In this document: positions 8,205 to 16,558 of the stretch, piece after piece
How the letters are laid out: every line of letters starts with the position of its first letter
How positions within the stretch are numbered: position 1 is the stretch's first letter
NCBI GenBank assembly: GCA_963169875.1
Contig: CAUJEL010000099.1
Span: 1-59,097 of the forward strand
Direction: 5' to 3'
DNA length: 59,097 nt
Source: Candidatus Zhuqueibacterota bacterium
Lineage (GTDB): Bacteria > Zhuqueibacterota > Zhuqueibacteria > Residuimicrobiales > Residuimicrobiaceae
Program-made: the position numbers and the translations under genes
The notes under the pieces: model-generated
Told to the model about the DNA's origin: nothing
What the model saw: only the letters and a program-made list of their open reading frames with translations
Database searches by the model: none

Positions 8205-10601
8205 GTGAAAGTTACTCTGAATTGGCTCAAAGAATTTGTTGACATCTCCTATTCTCCTGAAGAACTGGGCAACGCATTGACCATGGCGGGTCTGGAAGTG
8301 GAATCGGTCGAAAAGATCGCACGGCCTTTCAACGGCGTGGTCATCGGCCACATCCTTTCATGCAGTAAACATCCGCAAGCGGACAAATTACATATCTGCA
8401 GCGTGGACACCGGCGCCCCTGAGCCGGTTATGGTCGTTTGCGGGGCGCCCAATGCGGCCGCAGGCATCAAAGCGCCCCTGGCGCTGCCGGGCGCCGAGTT
8501 AGCGCAGGGCCTAAAAGTTGAATCGCGTGAAATACGTGGCATTTCCAGCAGCGGCATGCTGTGCTCAGAAGCAGAATTGGGTTTGACCGAACGTTCCGAA
8601 GGTTTGATGATTTTGGATTCTGACGCCCCGATCGGTGCGGATTTTGCAAGCTATCTCGGAGAGGACGATTATCTCTTTGATGTCAACATCACACCCAATC
8701 GTCCCGATTGCATGAGCGTCATCGGATTAGCGCGGGAGATTGCGGCCATTTCCGGGAAAACGCTCAAAAAAAGAGAGATCAAACTCCAGCCCACCCCGGA
8801 ATCGCTTCATGACATCATTGAAGTTGAAATCCAGGATGCAAAACGCTGCTATCGTTATTCAGGCAGGTATTTGCGCCATATACACATCCAGCCTTCACCA
8901 TTCTGGATGGCCTACAGACTGCAAAATGCCGGCATTCGCGCCATCAACAATGTGGTCGATATCACCAACTATGTCATGCTCGAGACCGGTCACCCTTTGC
9001 ACGCCTTTGATTATCGTCACATCGCCGGGAAGAAAATCATTGTGCGCACCGCAGCCTCCGGCGAATCATTCACGACACTCGACAGCAAATCGTACACACT
9101 GGATGACGAGACCCTGCTGATATGCGACGCCGAAAGGGCGGTGGCATTGGCCGGGATCATGGGCGGATTGAATTCAGAAGTCCTCGAGGACACCGAAAAT
9201 GTCTTTCTGGAGAGCGCCTGTTTTGAACCCACCAATATCCGCCGTTCCAGCAAAAAACTGGGCATCTCCACGGAATCTTCCAAACGCTTCGAACGCGGTG
9301 CCGACCCCAATGGTACGCTCCATGCCATGGATCGGGCTGCACAACTGATGTGCGATTATGCCCAGGCTGAAGTGGTGGGGGATGCCATCGATGTCAACGC
9401 GCAAGCGGTGTCGCCCCGGATCATTCAATTATCATTGGGGCGGGTCAATTCAATGCTTGGGACCGAACTTTCGGGAAAAGAGATTCTAGCTTTGCTCCCA
9501 GCCCTGGAAATCAAGTGCCGGCAAGAAGATGCGGATAAATTCACTTTAACCATCCCAACCTTCCGTCCCGATTTGGAGCGGCCGATCGATATCATCGAAG
9601 AAATAGCGCGGTTGTATGGCTACGACAAAATTCCCTTTGCCCGGCGGGCATGGCTCGATCAGTCGCAGACCATCAACGAACGCATCGTTTTTCAGGATCA
9701 TCTGCGCACTATATTGGCGGGCCTGGGTTTGCGGGAGACACTGTCGCTCAGTCTGGTTTCTCCGGCCGCAACCGAGCCGTTTTTACCCTCTGGTGCAAAA
9801 GCTGTCGAATTATTGAACCCGCTGAGCACGGAATGGTCGGTTTTTCGCAGCAGCCTGCTCATTTCATTGCTGCAAAACACCGCTTATAACCGTAACCGGC
9901 AAAATCCCGTGCAGCGTTTTTTTGAGATCGGCAACGCCGCCTGGATGCAGGACGATGCTCATATTGAAAAAAAGCAAGTGGTTGGAATGATCGCAGGCGA
10001 GATCCACCAGCCAGCCTGGCATGATAAAGGCCGCGCTTTTGATTTTTATGACATCAAGGGCATACTCGTGCAACTGTTTCAGGCTTGCGGCATCAAAGGG
10101 TTTCAGTTCAAGCCGGCCGCAGAGCATTACTGGGGGCAGGAGAACAGCAGCGTGTGGTTAAACGAAAGCGTCTGTTTAGGTGCATTCGGGCGCATCAGCG
10201 AACCCATTTTGGCTGCCTACAAGATAAAGACCAGGGATGTATTCGCCTTTCAACTCGATTTCGACACCTTATATGCGCATCGTTTGCAGCATCGTGTCTT
10301 TGATCCGATCCCGCGATTTCCATCTGTGCCGTTTGATATTGCACTTTTGATGGACGCCAATATCCCCGTAGGAGATGTGGAAGCGGCGATTTGGCAGGAG
10401 GGAGGCACTTATCTCATCTCTGTGCAGTTATTCGATTTTTACCAGGGAGAACAGATTCCCGCGGGTAAAAAAAGTGTCGCATTTTCATTGACTTTTTGCT
10501 CGAGAGAGCGTACCTTAGGTGACGATGATATCACACCGGTTGTCACGCGCATTCTAAGCCATCTTCATGAAAAATATGGTATTGAACTGAGACCACGTTA
10601 A
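8205..10601 (+). CDS. pheT: Phenylalanyl-tRNA synthetase beta subunit
   Basis: 798 residues, standard for bacterial PheT. Visible parts are: the N-terminal OB/tRNA-binding domain (about 40-150, with V-V-C-G-A-P-N); B1/B5 domains; the B3/B4 editing region; a catalytic-like core near 470-680; and a C-terminal ferredoxin-fold anticodon-binding domain. That last domain ends with F-S-L-T-F-C-S-R-E-R-T-L and R-P-R. The start codon is GTG at 8205, with GGGA upstream. It completes the translation run that began at thrS and is followed after 12 bases by a coiled-coil gene. Confidence 0.97.
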   Translation: MKVTLNWLKEFVDISYSPEELGNALTMAGLEVESVEKIARPFNGVVIGHILSCSKHPQADKLHICSVDTGAPEPVMVVCGAPNAAAGIKAPLALPGAELAQGLKVESREIRGISSSGMLCSEAELGLTERSEGLMILDSDAPIGADFASYLGEDDYLFDVNITPNRPDCMSVIGLAREIAAISGKTLKKREIKLQPTPESLHDIIEVEIQDAKRCYRYSGRYLRHIHIQPSPFWMAYRLQNAGIRAINNVVDITNYVMLETGHPLHAFDYRHIAGKKIIVRTAASGESFTTLDSKSYTLDDETLLICDAERAVALAGIMGGLNSEVLEDTENVFLESACFEPTNIRRSSKKLGISTESSKRFERGADPNGTLHAMDRAAQLMCDYAQAEVVGDAIDVNAQAVSPRIIQLSLGRVNSMLGTELSGKEILALLPALEIKCRQEDADKFTLTIPTFRPDLERPIDIIEEIARLYGYDKIPFARRAWLDQSQTINERIVFQDHLRTILAGLGLRETLSLSLVSPAATEPFLPSGAKAVELLNPLSTEWSVFRSSLLISLLQNTAYNRNRQNPVQRFFEIGNAAWMQDDAHIEKKQVVGMIAGEIHQPAWHDKGRAFDFYDIKGILVQLFQACGIKGFQFKPAAEHYWGQENSSVWLNESVCLGAFGRISEPILAAYKIKTRDVFAFQLDFDTLYAHRLQHRVFDPIPRFPSVPFDIALLMDANIPVGDVEAAIWQEGGTYLISVQLFDFYQGEQIPAGKKSVAFSLTFCSRERTLGDDDITPVVTRILSHLHEKYGIELRPR

Positions 10602-10613
10602 GGAGAGGGGCTT

Positions 10614-10907
10614 GTGGATAAAGGCATTCTGGATTTGCTGGAAGAGCGCATTCAATATGCGCTCAAGATGTTGGTGGAAATGAGAAATCAAAATAATTTG
10701 TTATTTGAAGAGAATAAAACGCTGAAATACAAGTTAGCCGAACAGAATCAGCAAGTAGACGCTCTGCGCCAGCAATTGGCTGAACAAAACCAGCGATCTG
10801 AACAGGTTTTGCAGGAAAGATATCGGGAAACCGAAGAAAAATTGCGGGTGCGTATTCAAAATATGTTGGCGAAACTCGACGAATTAAAAACACTTGAGAA
10901 TCGTTGA
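10614..10907 (+). CDS. Small coiled-coil protein, ZapB-like
   Basis: 97 residues that are almost entirely heptad coiled coil, rich in Glu, Gln, Leu and Asn (for example L-A-E-Q-N-Q-Q-V-D-A-L-R-Q-Q-L). There is no membrane segment. The start is GTG at 10614, right after the strong site AGGAGAGGGG. The family is not certain. Its position between pheT and zapA suggests a ZapB-like division factor, which is inference from length, coiled-coil character and neighbour only. Confidence 0.75.
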   Translation: MDKGILDLLEERIQYALKMLVEMRNQNNLLFEENKTLKYKLAEQNQQVDALRQQLAEQNQRSEQVLQERYRETEEKLRVRIQNMLAKLDELKTLENR

Positions 10908-10968
10908 CAGAATTCAGAATTTCCCGTTCGACTTTGCGGTCATTAAAGGCAAATTCTAGCAGACTTTC

Positions 10969-11289
10969 ATGATTGAAGACAAAAACATCCTAAAAGTGAA
11001 TATTTTTGGCACGGATTATCCGCTCAAGGTTAATGCCAATGTGGAGTATGTTCAACGCATCGCTGAATATGTGGATCATAAGATGAAAGAGGTTCAACAG
11101 GCGAAACCGAACCGTCCTTTGCATCAAATTGCCATTCTGGCGGCCTTGAATATTGCGGATGAACTCCTGCAGCAGCGGGAAACCACCAAGAAAAAACTAG
11201 TTCATTTTGAGGAACGTGTCAAATCGATTACAGACCAATTTGACAACGATATTCAGGTTCTCATGGAGGAAGGCGAGAAGAAAGTCTGA
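10969..11289 (+). CDS. zapA: Cell division protein ZapA
   Basis: 106 residues. The N-terminal beta-strand unit L-K-V-N-I-F-G-T-D-Y-P-L and the following Y-V-Q-R-I-A-E-Y-V-D segment match ZapA. The second half is a long dimerising helix containing I-A-I-L-A-A-L-N-I-A-D-E-L. ZapA cross-links FtsZ filaments at midcell. The gene follows the coiled-coil gene and is followed immediately by a structured RNA region. In many Proteobacteria zapA is also directly next to the 6S RNA gene. Confidence 0.92.
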   Translation: MIEDKNILKVNIFGTDYPLKVNANVEYVQRIAEYVDHKMKEVQQAKPNRPLHQIAILAALNIADELLQQRETTKKKLVHFEERVKSITDQFDNDIQVLMEEGEKKV

Positions 11290-11325
11290 TTCTTCGTCTG
11301 CAAGAATATTGTTTTTTTCTGTTTT

Positions 11326-11438
11326 GACCCAGAAGTCGGGAATCCAACTGGAAATTCTATCATCAAGCAGTTCCATGCACAGCTGCATGTAACAGCTTTA
11401 TCTTGATTTGGAAACTTGACTAACCCTGGGTTTTTTTT
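11326..11438 (+). ncRNA. ssrS: Candidate 6S-like RNA between zapA and rny
   Basis: The 163-base gap holds a nested, rod-shaped fold. The closing helix GACCCAG (11326-11332) pairs with CTGGGTT (11426-11432), then AGTC with GACT and TCCAA (11343-11347) with TTGGA (11408-11412). An asymmetric bubble leaves about 17 bases open on the 5' side and about eight on the 3' side. The terminal arm runs 11365-11399: AAGC/GCTT, GTT/AAC and CATGCA/TGCATG around the loop CAGC, with two mismatches. A run of eight T follows the closing helix. Closing stem, central bubble and terminal arm is the 6S architecture, and zapA linkage is known for 6S. A leader or terminator of rny is the alternative. The fold was made by eye. 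Confidence 0.5.
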
Positions 11439-11452
11439 GTTCCGGAGGGTAA

Positions 11453-13009
11453 ATGGAAACGATGATACTTATTGTCGCCGCTACGGCCCTCGTCTCTCTG
11501 ATCGTTGGATGGTTTGTTGCTAAATTCATCGGTAAGGGGAAGGTGGCTAACGCGGAAAAAGCAGCAGAAAAAATAATCAACGACGCCAAAAAAGAATCTG
11601 AAAATATTAAAAAGGAAAAAATTCTCGAAGCCAAGGATGAGGTTTTCAAGCTCAAACAAAATATCGAAAATGAGACCAAGGCGCGCCGCACAGAGTTGCA
11701 AAAACTGGAAAACAAATTTTCGGCGCGGGAACTGAACCTGGACCGGCGTCACGATTTGTTGACGAAGAAGGAAAAAGACCTGGATGACCTGGAAACGCGC
11801 ATGCGCACACGCGAAGAACAGGTAAAAAACCGCGATGAAGAACTAACTGGATTAATTGAGGAACAGAATCGTCGTCTGGAAAAAATCAGCGGCATTTCCA
11901 ACGAAGAGGCCAAACGCATCCTCATGCAAAATCTGGTGGAGAAAGCCAAGCAGGAAGCCGCCCAACTCGTCAAAGAGATCAAGGATCGGGCGCGCCAACA
12001 GGCCAATCGCGAGGCTAAAGAGATCATCATTCAGGCCATTCAGCGAACCGCGGCGGACCATTCCACCGAAACCACGGTCTCTGTGGTCAATCTGCCCAGC
12101 GATGAGATGAAGGGCCGCATCATCGGCAGGGAAGGCCGCAATATACGCTCTTTCGAATCGGCTACAGGCGTGGAAGTCATCGTCGACGATACGCCGGAAG
12201 CGGTGGTGCTGTCGGGTTTTGACCCTTTCCGTCGCGAGGTAGCCCGCATCTCTCTGGAACGGCTTGTGGCTGACGGACGTATCCATCCCACGCGTATTGA
12301 AGAAGTCGTGGAAAAAGCCAAGCAGGAGATGGAAGAAAAGCTCGTGGAAGAGGGCGAAAAAGCACTGATGGAGTGCGGCATCGCCAGCATGCATCCGGAA
12401 TTGGTCAAATTATTGGGAAAACTGAATTACCGTACCAGCTACGGCCAGAACGTGCTCCAGCACGCCGTAGAGGTCTCTTATCTGACAGGACTCATGGCGT
12501 CCAGTCTTGGTCTGGACGGCAATCTCGCTAAACGAGCCGGACTCTTGCACGACATCGGCAAATCCATCGACCGTTACACCGAGGGCACGCACACGCAAAT
12601 CGGTCTGGAAATTGCCAAAAAATACGGTGAAGGTCCGATTGTGCAAAACGCCATCGCGTCGCATCACGAAGATGTTGAAGTGATTTCCCCCATTTCCATT
12701 CTCGTGCAAGCGGCGGATGCGGTCAGCGGCTCCCGTCCCGGCGCCCGGCGCGAAACGCTTGAAACCTACATCAAACGGTTGGATGGTTTGGAAAATCTGG
12801 CGAAATCGTTCGCCGGTGTCGGCAAAGCCTACGCCATCCAGGCGGGTCGCGAGATTCGCGTCATGGTCGAACACGAGAAAATCGATGACGCAACCGCAGA
12901 GCAGCTGGCCACGGATATCGCCGAGAAAATCCAGTCCGAAATGGAATATCCTGGCCAGATCAAGGTCACGGTCATTCGCGAATACCGAGCCATTGACTTT
13001 GCTAAATAA
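11453..13009 (+). CDS. rny: Ribonuclease Y
   Basis: 518 residues with the full RNase Y order: N-terminal membrane anchor (about 4-25); a long charged coiled coil to about 195; a KH domain with [11 protein letters not shown] near 221-231; then an HD phosphohydrolase domain with H366-D367 in L-L-H-D-I-G-K; and a C-terminal domain ending in [10 protein letters not shown]. It is a membrane-bound endoribonuclease that initiates mRNA decay. GGAGGG lies a few bases before the ATG. The next gene is a YmdB-type phosphoesterase, the usual downstream partner in Firmicutes and others. Confidence 0.97.
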   Translation: METMILIVAATALVSLIVGWFVAKFIGKGKVANAEKAAEKIINDAKKESENIKKEKILEAKDEVFKLKQNIENETKARRTELQKLENKFSARELNLDRRHDLLTKKEKDLDDLETRMRTREEQVKNRDEELTGLIEEQNRRLEKISGISNEEAKRILMQNLVEKAKQEAAQLVKEIKDRARQQANREAKEIIIQAIQRTAADHSTETTVSVVNLPSDEMKGRIIGREGRNIRSFESATGVEVIVDDTPEAVVLSGFDPFRREVARISLERLVADGRIHPTRIEEVVEKAKQEMEEKLVEEGEKALMECGIASMHPELVKLLGKLNYRTSYGQNVLQHAVEVSYLTGLMASSLGLDGNLAKRAGLLHDIGKSIDRYTEGTHTQIGLEIAKKYGEGPIVQNAIASHHEDVEVISPISILVQAADAVSGSRPGARRETLETYIKRLDGLENLAKSFAGVGKAYAIQAGREIRVMVEHEKIDDATAEQLATDIAEKIQSEMEYPGQIKVTVIREYRAIDFAK

Positions 13010-13060
13010 GCCGCTAAAAAGCTTGAATTGGGCGCAAAAATAACGTATATTGGAACCACG

Positions 13061-13852
13061 GTGGCGGTAAAAACGGTACATATTCTCTTCATCGCCGATA
13101 TTGTCGGTAAACCCGGTTTGGATATTGTCACAGCACTCCTGCCAGGTCTGAAAAAAACCTATGGTGTGGACCTGTGCGTGGCGAACGGAGAAAATGCCGA
13201 TGCTGGCAACGGTCTCACTGAACAGCTGGCCAAACAACTTTTCAGTATTGGTGTGGATGTCATCACCGGCGGCAATCACACGTGGGGAAATGCGGCCTTC
13301 CGGCAGTATCTGAATACCAGTCAACGGGTCCTGCGGCCGCTCAACTACCCCAATGAAGCGCCCGGAAGCGGCTTTGTCATAGTGCCTACGGCCAGGCAGA
13401 TACCTGTAGCAGTACTGAATCTGCAAGGGCGCACTTTTATGTATGCCATCGACTGTCCTTTCAAGACAGGCCACGAGGCGGTGATGCGTCTGCGCGAAAA
13501 AACGCCGCTTATTTTGGTTGATTTTCATGCAGAAGCCAGCGCTGAGAAAGCCGCTCTGGCATGGTATCTGGATGGCCAGGTGAGCGCTGTCATTGGCACT
13601 CATACACACGTGCAGACCGCCGATGAACGCCTGTTGCCAAAAGGCACAGCTTTTATAACCGATGCCGGCATGACCGGCCCCCATGACTCGGTGATCGGCA
13701 TGGATGTTCAGGTCGCCATTAAACGATTCACGACCGTGCTGCCGGAAAAATATCGCATGGCCAGCAGCAACATACGCCTCAATGGTTGTGTGGTTGAAAT
13801 CGATGCCCAAACAGGCAGAGCTGTGAATATACAGCGTTTAAATCTACCTTGA
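13061..13852 (+). CDS. ymdB: YmdB-family metallophosphoesterase
   Basis: 263 residues from the chosen GTG start. The family signature is clear: I-L-F-I-A-D-I-V-G-K-P-G at the N-terminus, A-N-G-E-N (Asn and Glu ligands) near 40, G-G-N-H-T-W near 68, D-F-H-A-E-A-S-A-E-K near 155 and G-T-H-T-H-V-Q-T-A-D near 180. YmdB proteins hydrolyse 2',3'-cyclic nucleotides. The frame also opens at a TTG at 13028, but the GTG at 13061 places the first beta strand correctly. The ribosome-binding site is weak. It follows rny by about 50 bases. Confidence 0.92.
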   Translation: MAVKTVHILFIADIVGKPGLDIVTALLPGLKKTYGVDLCVANGENADAGNGLTEQLAKQLFSIGVDVITGGNHTWGNAAFRQYLNTSQRVLRPLNYPNEAPGSGFVIVPTARQIPVAVLNLQGRTFMYAIDCPFKTGHEAVMRLREKTPLILVDFHAEASAEKAALAWYLDGQVSAVIGTHTHVQTADERLLPKGTAFITDAGMTGPHDSVIGMDVQVAIKRFTTVLPEKYRMASSNIRLNGCVVEIDAQTGRAVNIQRLNLP

Positions 13853-13867
13853 CAAGTGAGTGATCAG

Positions 13868-14752
13868 ATGAGTGCTATCATCCTGGATGGAAAAGCGATC
13901 GCAGCTGATATCATGGCCGATCTGAAAGAAGAAGCCGCTCGTCTGAAAAGTCAGGGCTGTTATCCGCAACTTGTTGTCATCCTGGTCGGAGAGGATCCGG
14001 CCTCGCACGTCTATGTCGGGCGTAAGGAAAAAGGCTGTGCGGAGATTGGCATCAAATCGCAGACCATCATGATGGATGCCGGCATACGCGAAGAGGATCT
14101 GCTCAAGCAATTGCAGGATCTCAATCAACGCCCCGATGTGCATGGAATTCTGGTGCAATTGCCTCTGCCGCGGCACATTTCAACCGACAAGATATTGACC
14201 GCCATAGATCCAAAAAAGGATGTTGATGGTTTTCATCCGGTCAATCGCGGTAAATTGATGGCGGGGGAGAGCTGTCTCTTGCCGTGCACGCCAGCCGGTG
14301 TTCAGGAGATACTGAAACGATCCGGGATTAATCCGGAGGGAAAACATGTTGTTGTAGTAGGACGCAGCATGATTGTTGGGATGCCCTTTGCTGTGATGAT
14401 GATGCAAAAAAAACCGTGGGCCAATGCCACGGTCACACTGTGTCATACCGGCACCAGGGATTTGGTGTCGTATACGAAAACAGCGGATATCCTTGTCGTG
14501 GCAGCGGGCAGACCCAAGACCATCACTGCGGAGATGGTGATGCCCGGCGCGGTGGTCATTGACGTCGGCACCAACCGGGTTGATGCGCCGGAGGCAACGC
14601 GCGGATATCGTTTGACAGGAGATGTTGACTTCGAGACCGTGCGTCATATTGCGGGCGCCATAACACCGGTGCCGGGCGGTGTAGGTCCAATGACCATTGT
14701 CATGTTATTAAAAAACACGCTTCAGGCTGCAGAAGCATCTATTTCACAATAA
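13868..14752 (+). CDS. folD: Methylenetetrahydrofolate dehydrogenase/cyclohydrolase FolD
   Basis: 294 residues with the two Rossmann-like domains of FolD. Signatures: Y-V-G-R-K-E-K near 47 with the catalytic Lys; G-I-L-V-Q-L-P-L-P near 94; K-D-V-D-G-F-H-P-V-N near 118; V-V-V-G-R-S-M-I-V-G near 162; and P-V-P-G-G-V-G-P-M-T near 268. It interconverts 5,10-methylene- and 10-formyl-THF for one-carbon supply. ATG at 13868 is preferred over the GTG at 13856 because AAGTGAG precedes it at good spacing. The preceding gene ends at 13852. Confidence 0.95.
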   Translation: MSAIILDGKAIAADIMADLKEEAARLKSQGCYPQLVVILVGEDPASHVYVGRKEKGCAEIGIKSQTIMMDAGIREEDLLKQLQDLNQRPDVHGILVQLPLPRHISTDKILTAIDPKKDVDGFHPVNRGKLMAGESCLLPCTPAGVQEILKRSGINPEGKHVVVVGRSMIVGMPFAVMMMQKKPWANATVTLCHTGTRDLVSYTKTADILVVAAGRPKTITAEMVMPGAVVIDVGTNRVDAPEATRGYRLTGDVDFETVRHIAGAITPVPGGVGPMTIVMLLKNTLQAAEASISQ

Positions 14753-14758
14753 TTTATT

Positions 14759-14832
14759 GCGCCAGTAGCTCAATAGGATAGAGCGTTAGCCTCCGGAGCT
14801 AAAGGTTGTGGGTTCGATTCCCGCCTGGCGCA
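14759..14832 (+). tRNA. tRNA-Arg (anticodon CCG)
   Basis: 74-nt cloverleaf with acceptor GCGCCAG/CTGGCGC, anticodon stem TTAGC/GCTAA and loop CTCCGGA (anticodon CCG, reading CGG). The discriminator is A. It lies six bases after folD and is followed by a terminator. Confidence 0.97.
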
Positions 14833-14840
14833 CTTGGTGA

Positions 14841-14868
14841 GGCGGCTCAAAAAGAGCCGCCTTTTTTA
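14841..14868 (+). terminator. Intrinsic terminator after tRNA-Arg
   Basis: GGCGGCTC pairs perfectly with GAGCCGCC around AAAAA, followed by six T residues. This is the strong end of the pheT-zapA-rny-folD-tRNA-Arg stretch. Confidence 0.92.
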
Positions 14869-14971
14869 TTGATTTAATGCAAAATAATCCTTATCATACA
14901 ACAGATGCGGTAAATGGCAATTAATGGCCTCTGCATGCGAACGTGCGTAAAACAATTGATGATGCAACCGT

Positions 14972-16357
14972 ATGAATAATCAAGCACCGTTAGACGCGCT
15001 GAAAACTTTCTCCGTGAGCATCACGGCTTCAGAGTTGAACCGGCTCTATCCGGATCTCGATTTTGAATCAGAAGCGGACCGCCGTATCGCTCTGTCGCGA
15101 TTGGAAGACCGCTATCGCGGAGGAGGCGATTATCTCGATGTTACCTGGCAAAACCGGGATAGCAAGATTACATGGGGTGTGACTCCGCCGGATCCTGCCT
15201 CAGAGAAGATGAATCGGGATGCCTTGAGCAAAGCCCGGCAGAAGGAATTTGAATCTGCCCTGGCCATATGGCGCAAGGCCATCGAATTGAGCCCGCGCGA
15301 TCCTGATTTCCACTATAATATGGCCCTGGTATTTTTCGAATCCCGCGATTATACGCGTGGATTAGATAAATGCATAGAAACAATAAGATTATGCCCGGTT
15401 TATTACCGCGCTTATTTTGTCCTCGGCAGTTTATACAGCAAAATGCGGCAATTCCAGCAATCCGAAAAGTATCTCAAGGAAGGATTGATTTTGCAGCCGG
15501 CCAATGTCATGGCCATGGTCAACCTGGGGGCTGTATATAGTGTTCAGAAAAACTATTCTGAGGCGATTCGTACTTTTGAGAGATCAATAGCGGTATCGCC
15601 AAAAGAAACAAGATCATATCTCGGGCTTGGTAAAGTATATATGGCCCAGGGTGATATGGACAATGCGTCTCGCTGCTTCAAGGCCGTCATCAAGCTGGAT
15701 GCGGATGGAAAATTTGCTGAAATTGCGCGCAAATCGCTGCGTCAGGTTACGCCGGAGACGGTCACCGATGGAACAACGACGATTCCGGTGAATGATGAAA
15801 ACGTCGAGTCCTTTTATGCAGAAGGAATCAAAGCTTTTATCAGTGGCGACTATGTGACGGCGGTGGCATTATATCAGCGTTATTTGGCGCAGCGGCCCGC
15901 GGAAGCGGATGTGTGGGCGTCGCTGGCGACCTGTCAGTTGCGTTTGGGGCAAACTGATGCCGCCATGGAGGCGATCCGTCAGGCGATAAAGCATGCGCCC
16001 AGCAAAGCGTCTTTTTACAAGCAGGCGAGCATCATATTTGATGCCTCAGAACGCGATACAGAAGCCGGTCAGTATGCTTTGAAAGCCATGGAGTTGGGCA
16101 AGCAGGACAGTGTCACATTGACTCTGGCGGGCAAGAATTATCTGATCTCCGGCAAGATTCAGGAAGGTTTGCGATTTTTAGGAGAAGCAGTCAAATCGAA
16201 CCCGAATAATTTGCAGGCGCGGTTTTATTATGCGCAGGCCTTGAAGCAGACCGGTGACAAGGAATCGGCGCGGCAGAATTTGGAAGAGATATTGTGGAGC
16301 AAATCGGAGACGCCGTTAAAAGACCGGGCGCGGCGCGAGATCCAGGCGATGGCCTGA
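14972..16357 (+). CDS. TPR-repeat protein
   Basis: 461 residues with no signal peptide or membrane segment. The first 65 residues have no recognisable domain and carry a R-L-E-D-R-Y-R-G-G-G-D-Y-L segment. From about residue 75 there are several tetratricopeptide repeats, visible as A-L-A-I-W-R-K-A-I-E-L-S-P-R-D-P-D-F-H-Y, Y-L-K-E-G-L-I-L-Q-P-A-N and A-I-R-T-F-E-R-S-I-A-V-S-P. A second block begins at about 285. TPR proteins scaffold protein contacts; the partner is unknown. It stands alone between a tRNA terminator and a bidirectional terminator. Confidence 0.85.
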   Translation: MNNQAPLDALKTFSVSITASELNRLYPDLDFESEADRRIALSRLEDRYRGGGDYLDVTWQNRDSKITWGVTPPDPASEKMNRDALSKARQKEFESALAIWRKAIELSPRDPDFHYNMALVFFESRDYTRGLDKCIETIRLCPVYYRAYFVLGSLYSKMRQFQQSEKYLKEGLILQPANVMAMVNLGAVYSVQKNYSEAIRTFERSIAVSPKETRSYLGLGKVYMAQGDMDNASRCFKAVIKLDADGKFAEIARKSLRQVTPETVTDGTTTIPVNDENVESFYAEGIKAFISGDYVTAVALYQRYLAQRPAEADVWASLATCQLRLGQTDAAMEAIRQAIKHAPSKASFYKQASIIFDASERDTEAGQYALKAMELGKQDSVTLTLAGKNYLISGKIQEGLRFLGEAVKSNPNNLQARFYYAQALKQTGDKESARQNLEEILWSKSETPLKDRARREIQAMA

Positions 16358-16497
16358 TCCGTGCTTGATTTGCACAAAGATATTTATGCATAATATTAGT
16401 TATGTTAACATATAGTTCAGGAACTATATCACGAGCGGTGGCTTTGCCCTCCCCGTTTTACTCGTACGAACCGTAATTACAAGCACTACTGCACATA
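16358..16497. other. Short intergenic region
   Basis: About 140 bases between the TPR gene and the convergent terminator shared with leuS. No gene, tRNA or repeat is visible. Confidence 0.4.
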
Positions 16498-16536
16498 AAA
16501 AAAAGCGCAGACATCACTGATTCTTCTGCGCTTTTT
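16497..16536. terminator. Bidirectional terminator between the TPR gene and leuS
   Basis: A run of A, then GCGCAG (16505-16510), pairs with CTGCGC (16526-16531), followed by TTTTT. A and T runs on both sides let it end the plus-strand TPR gene and the minus-strand leuS. Confidence 0.88.
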
Positions 16537-16558
16537 GCATTTTCTATGGTCGGCCGGC

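Noticed and set aside
12410-13810. Long minus-strand open frame (466 codons) across rny and ymdB
   Set aside because: It is antisense to two clearly conserved genes and its translation has no family features; it is a codon-bias shadow.
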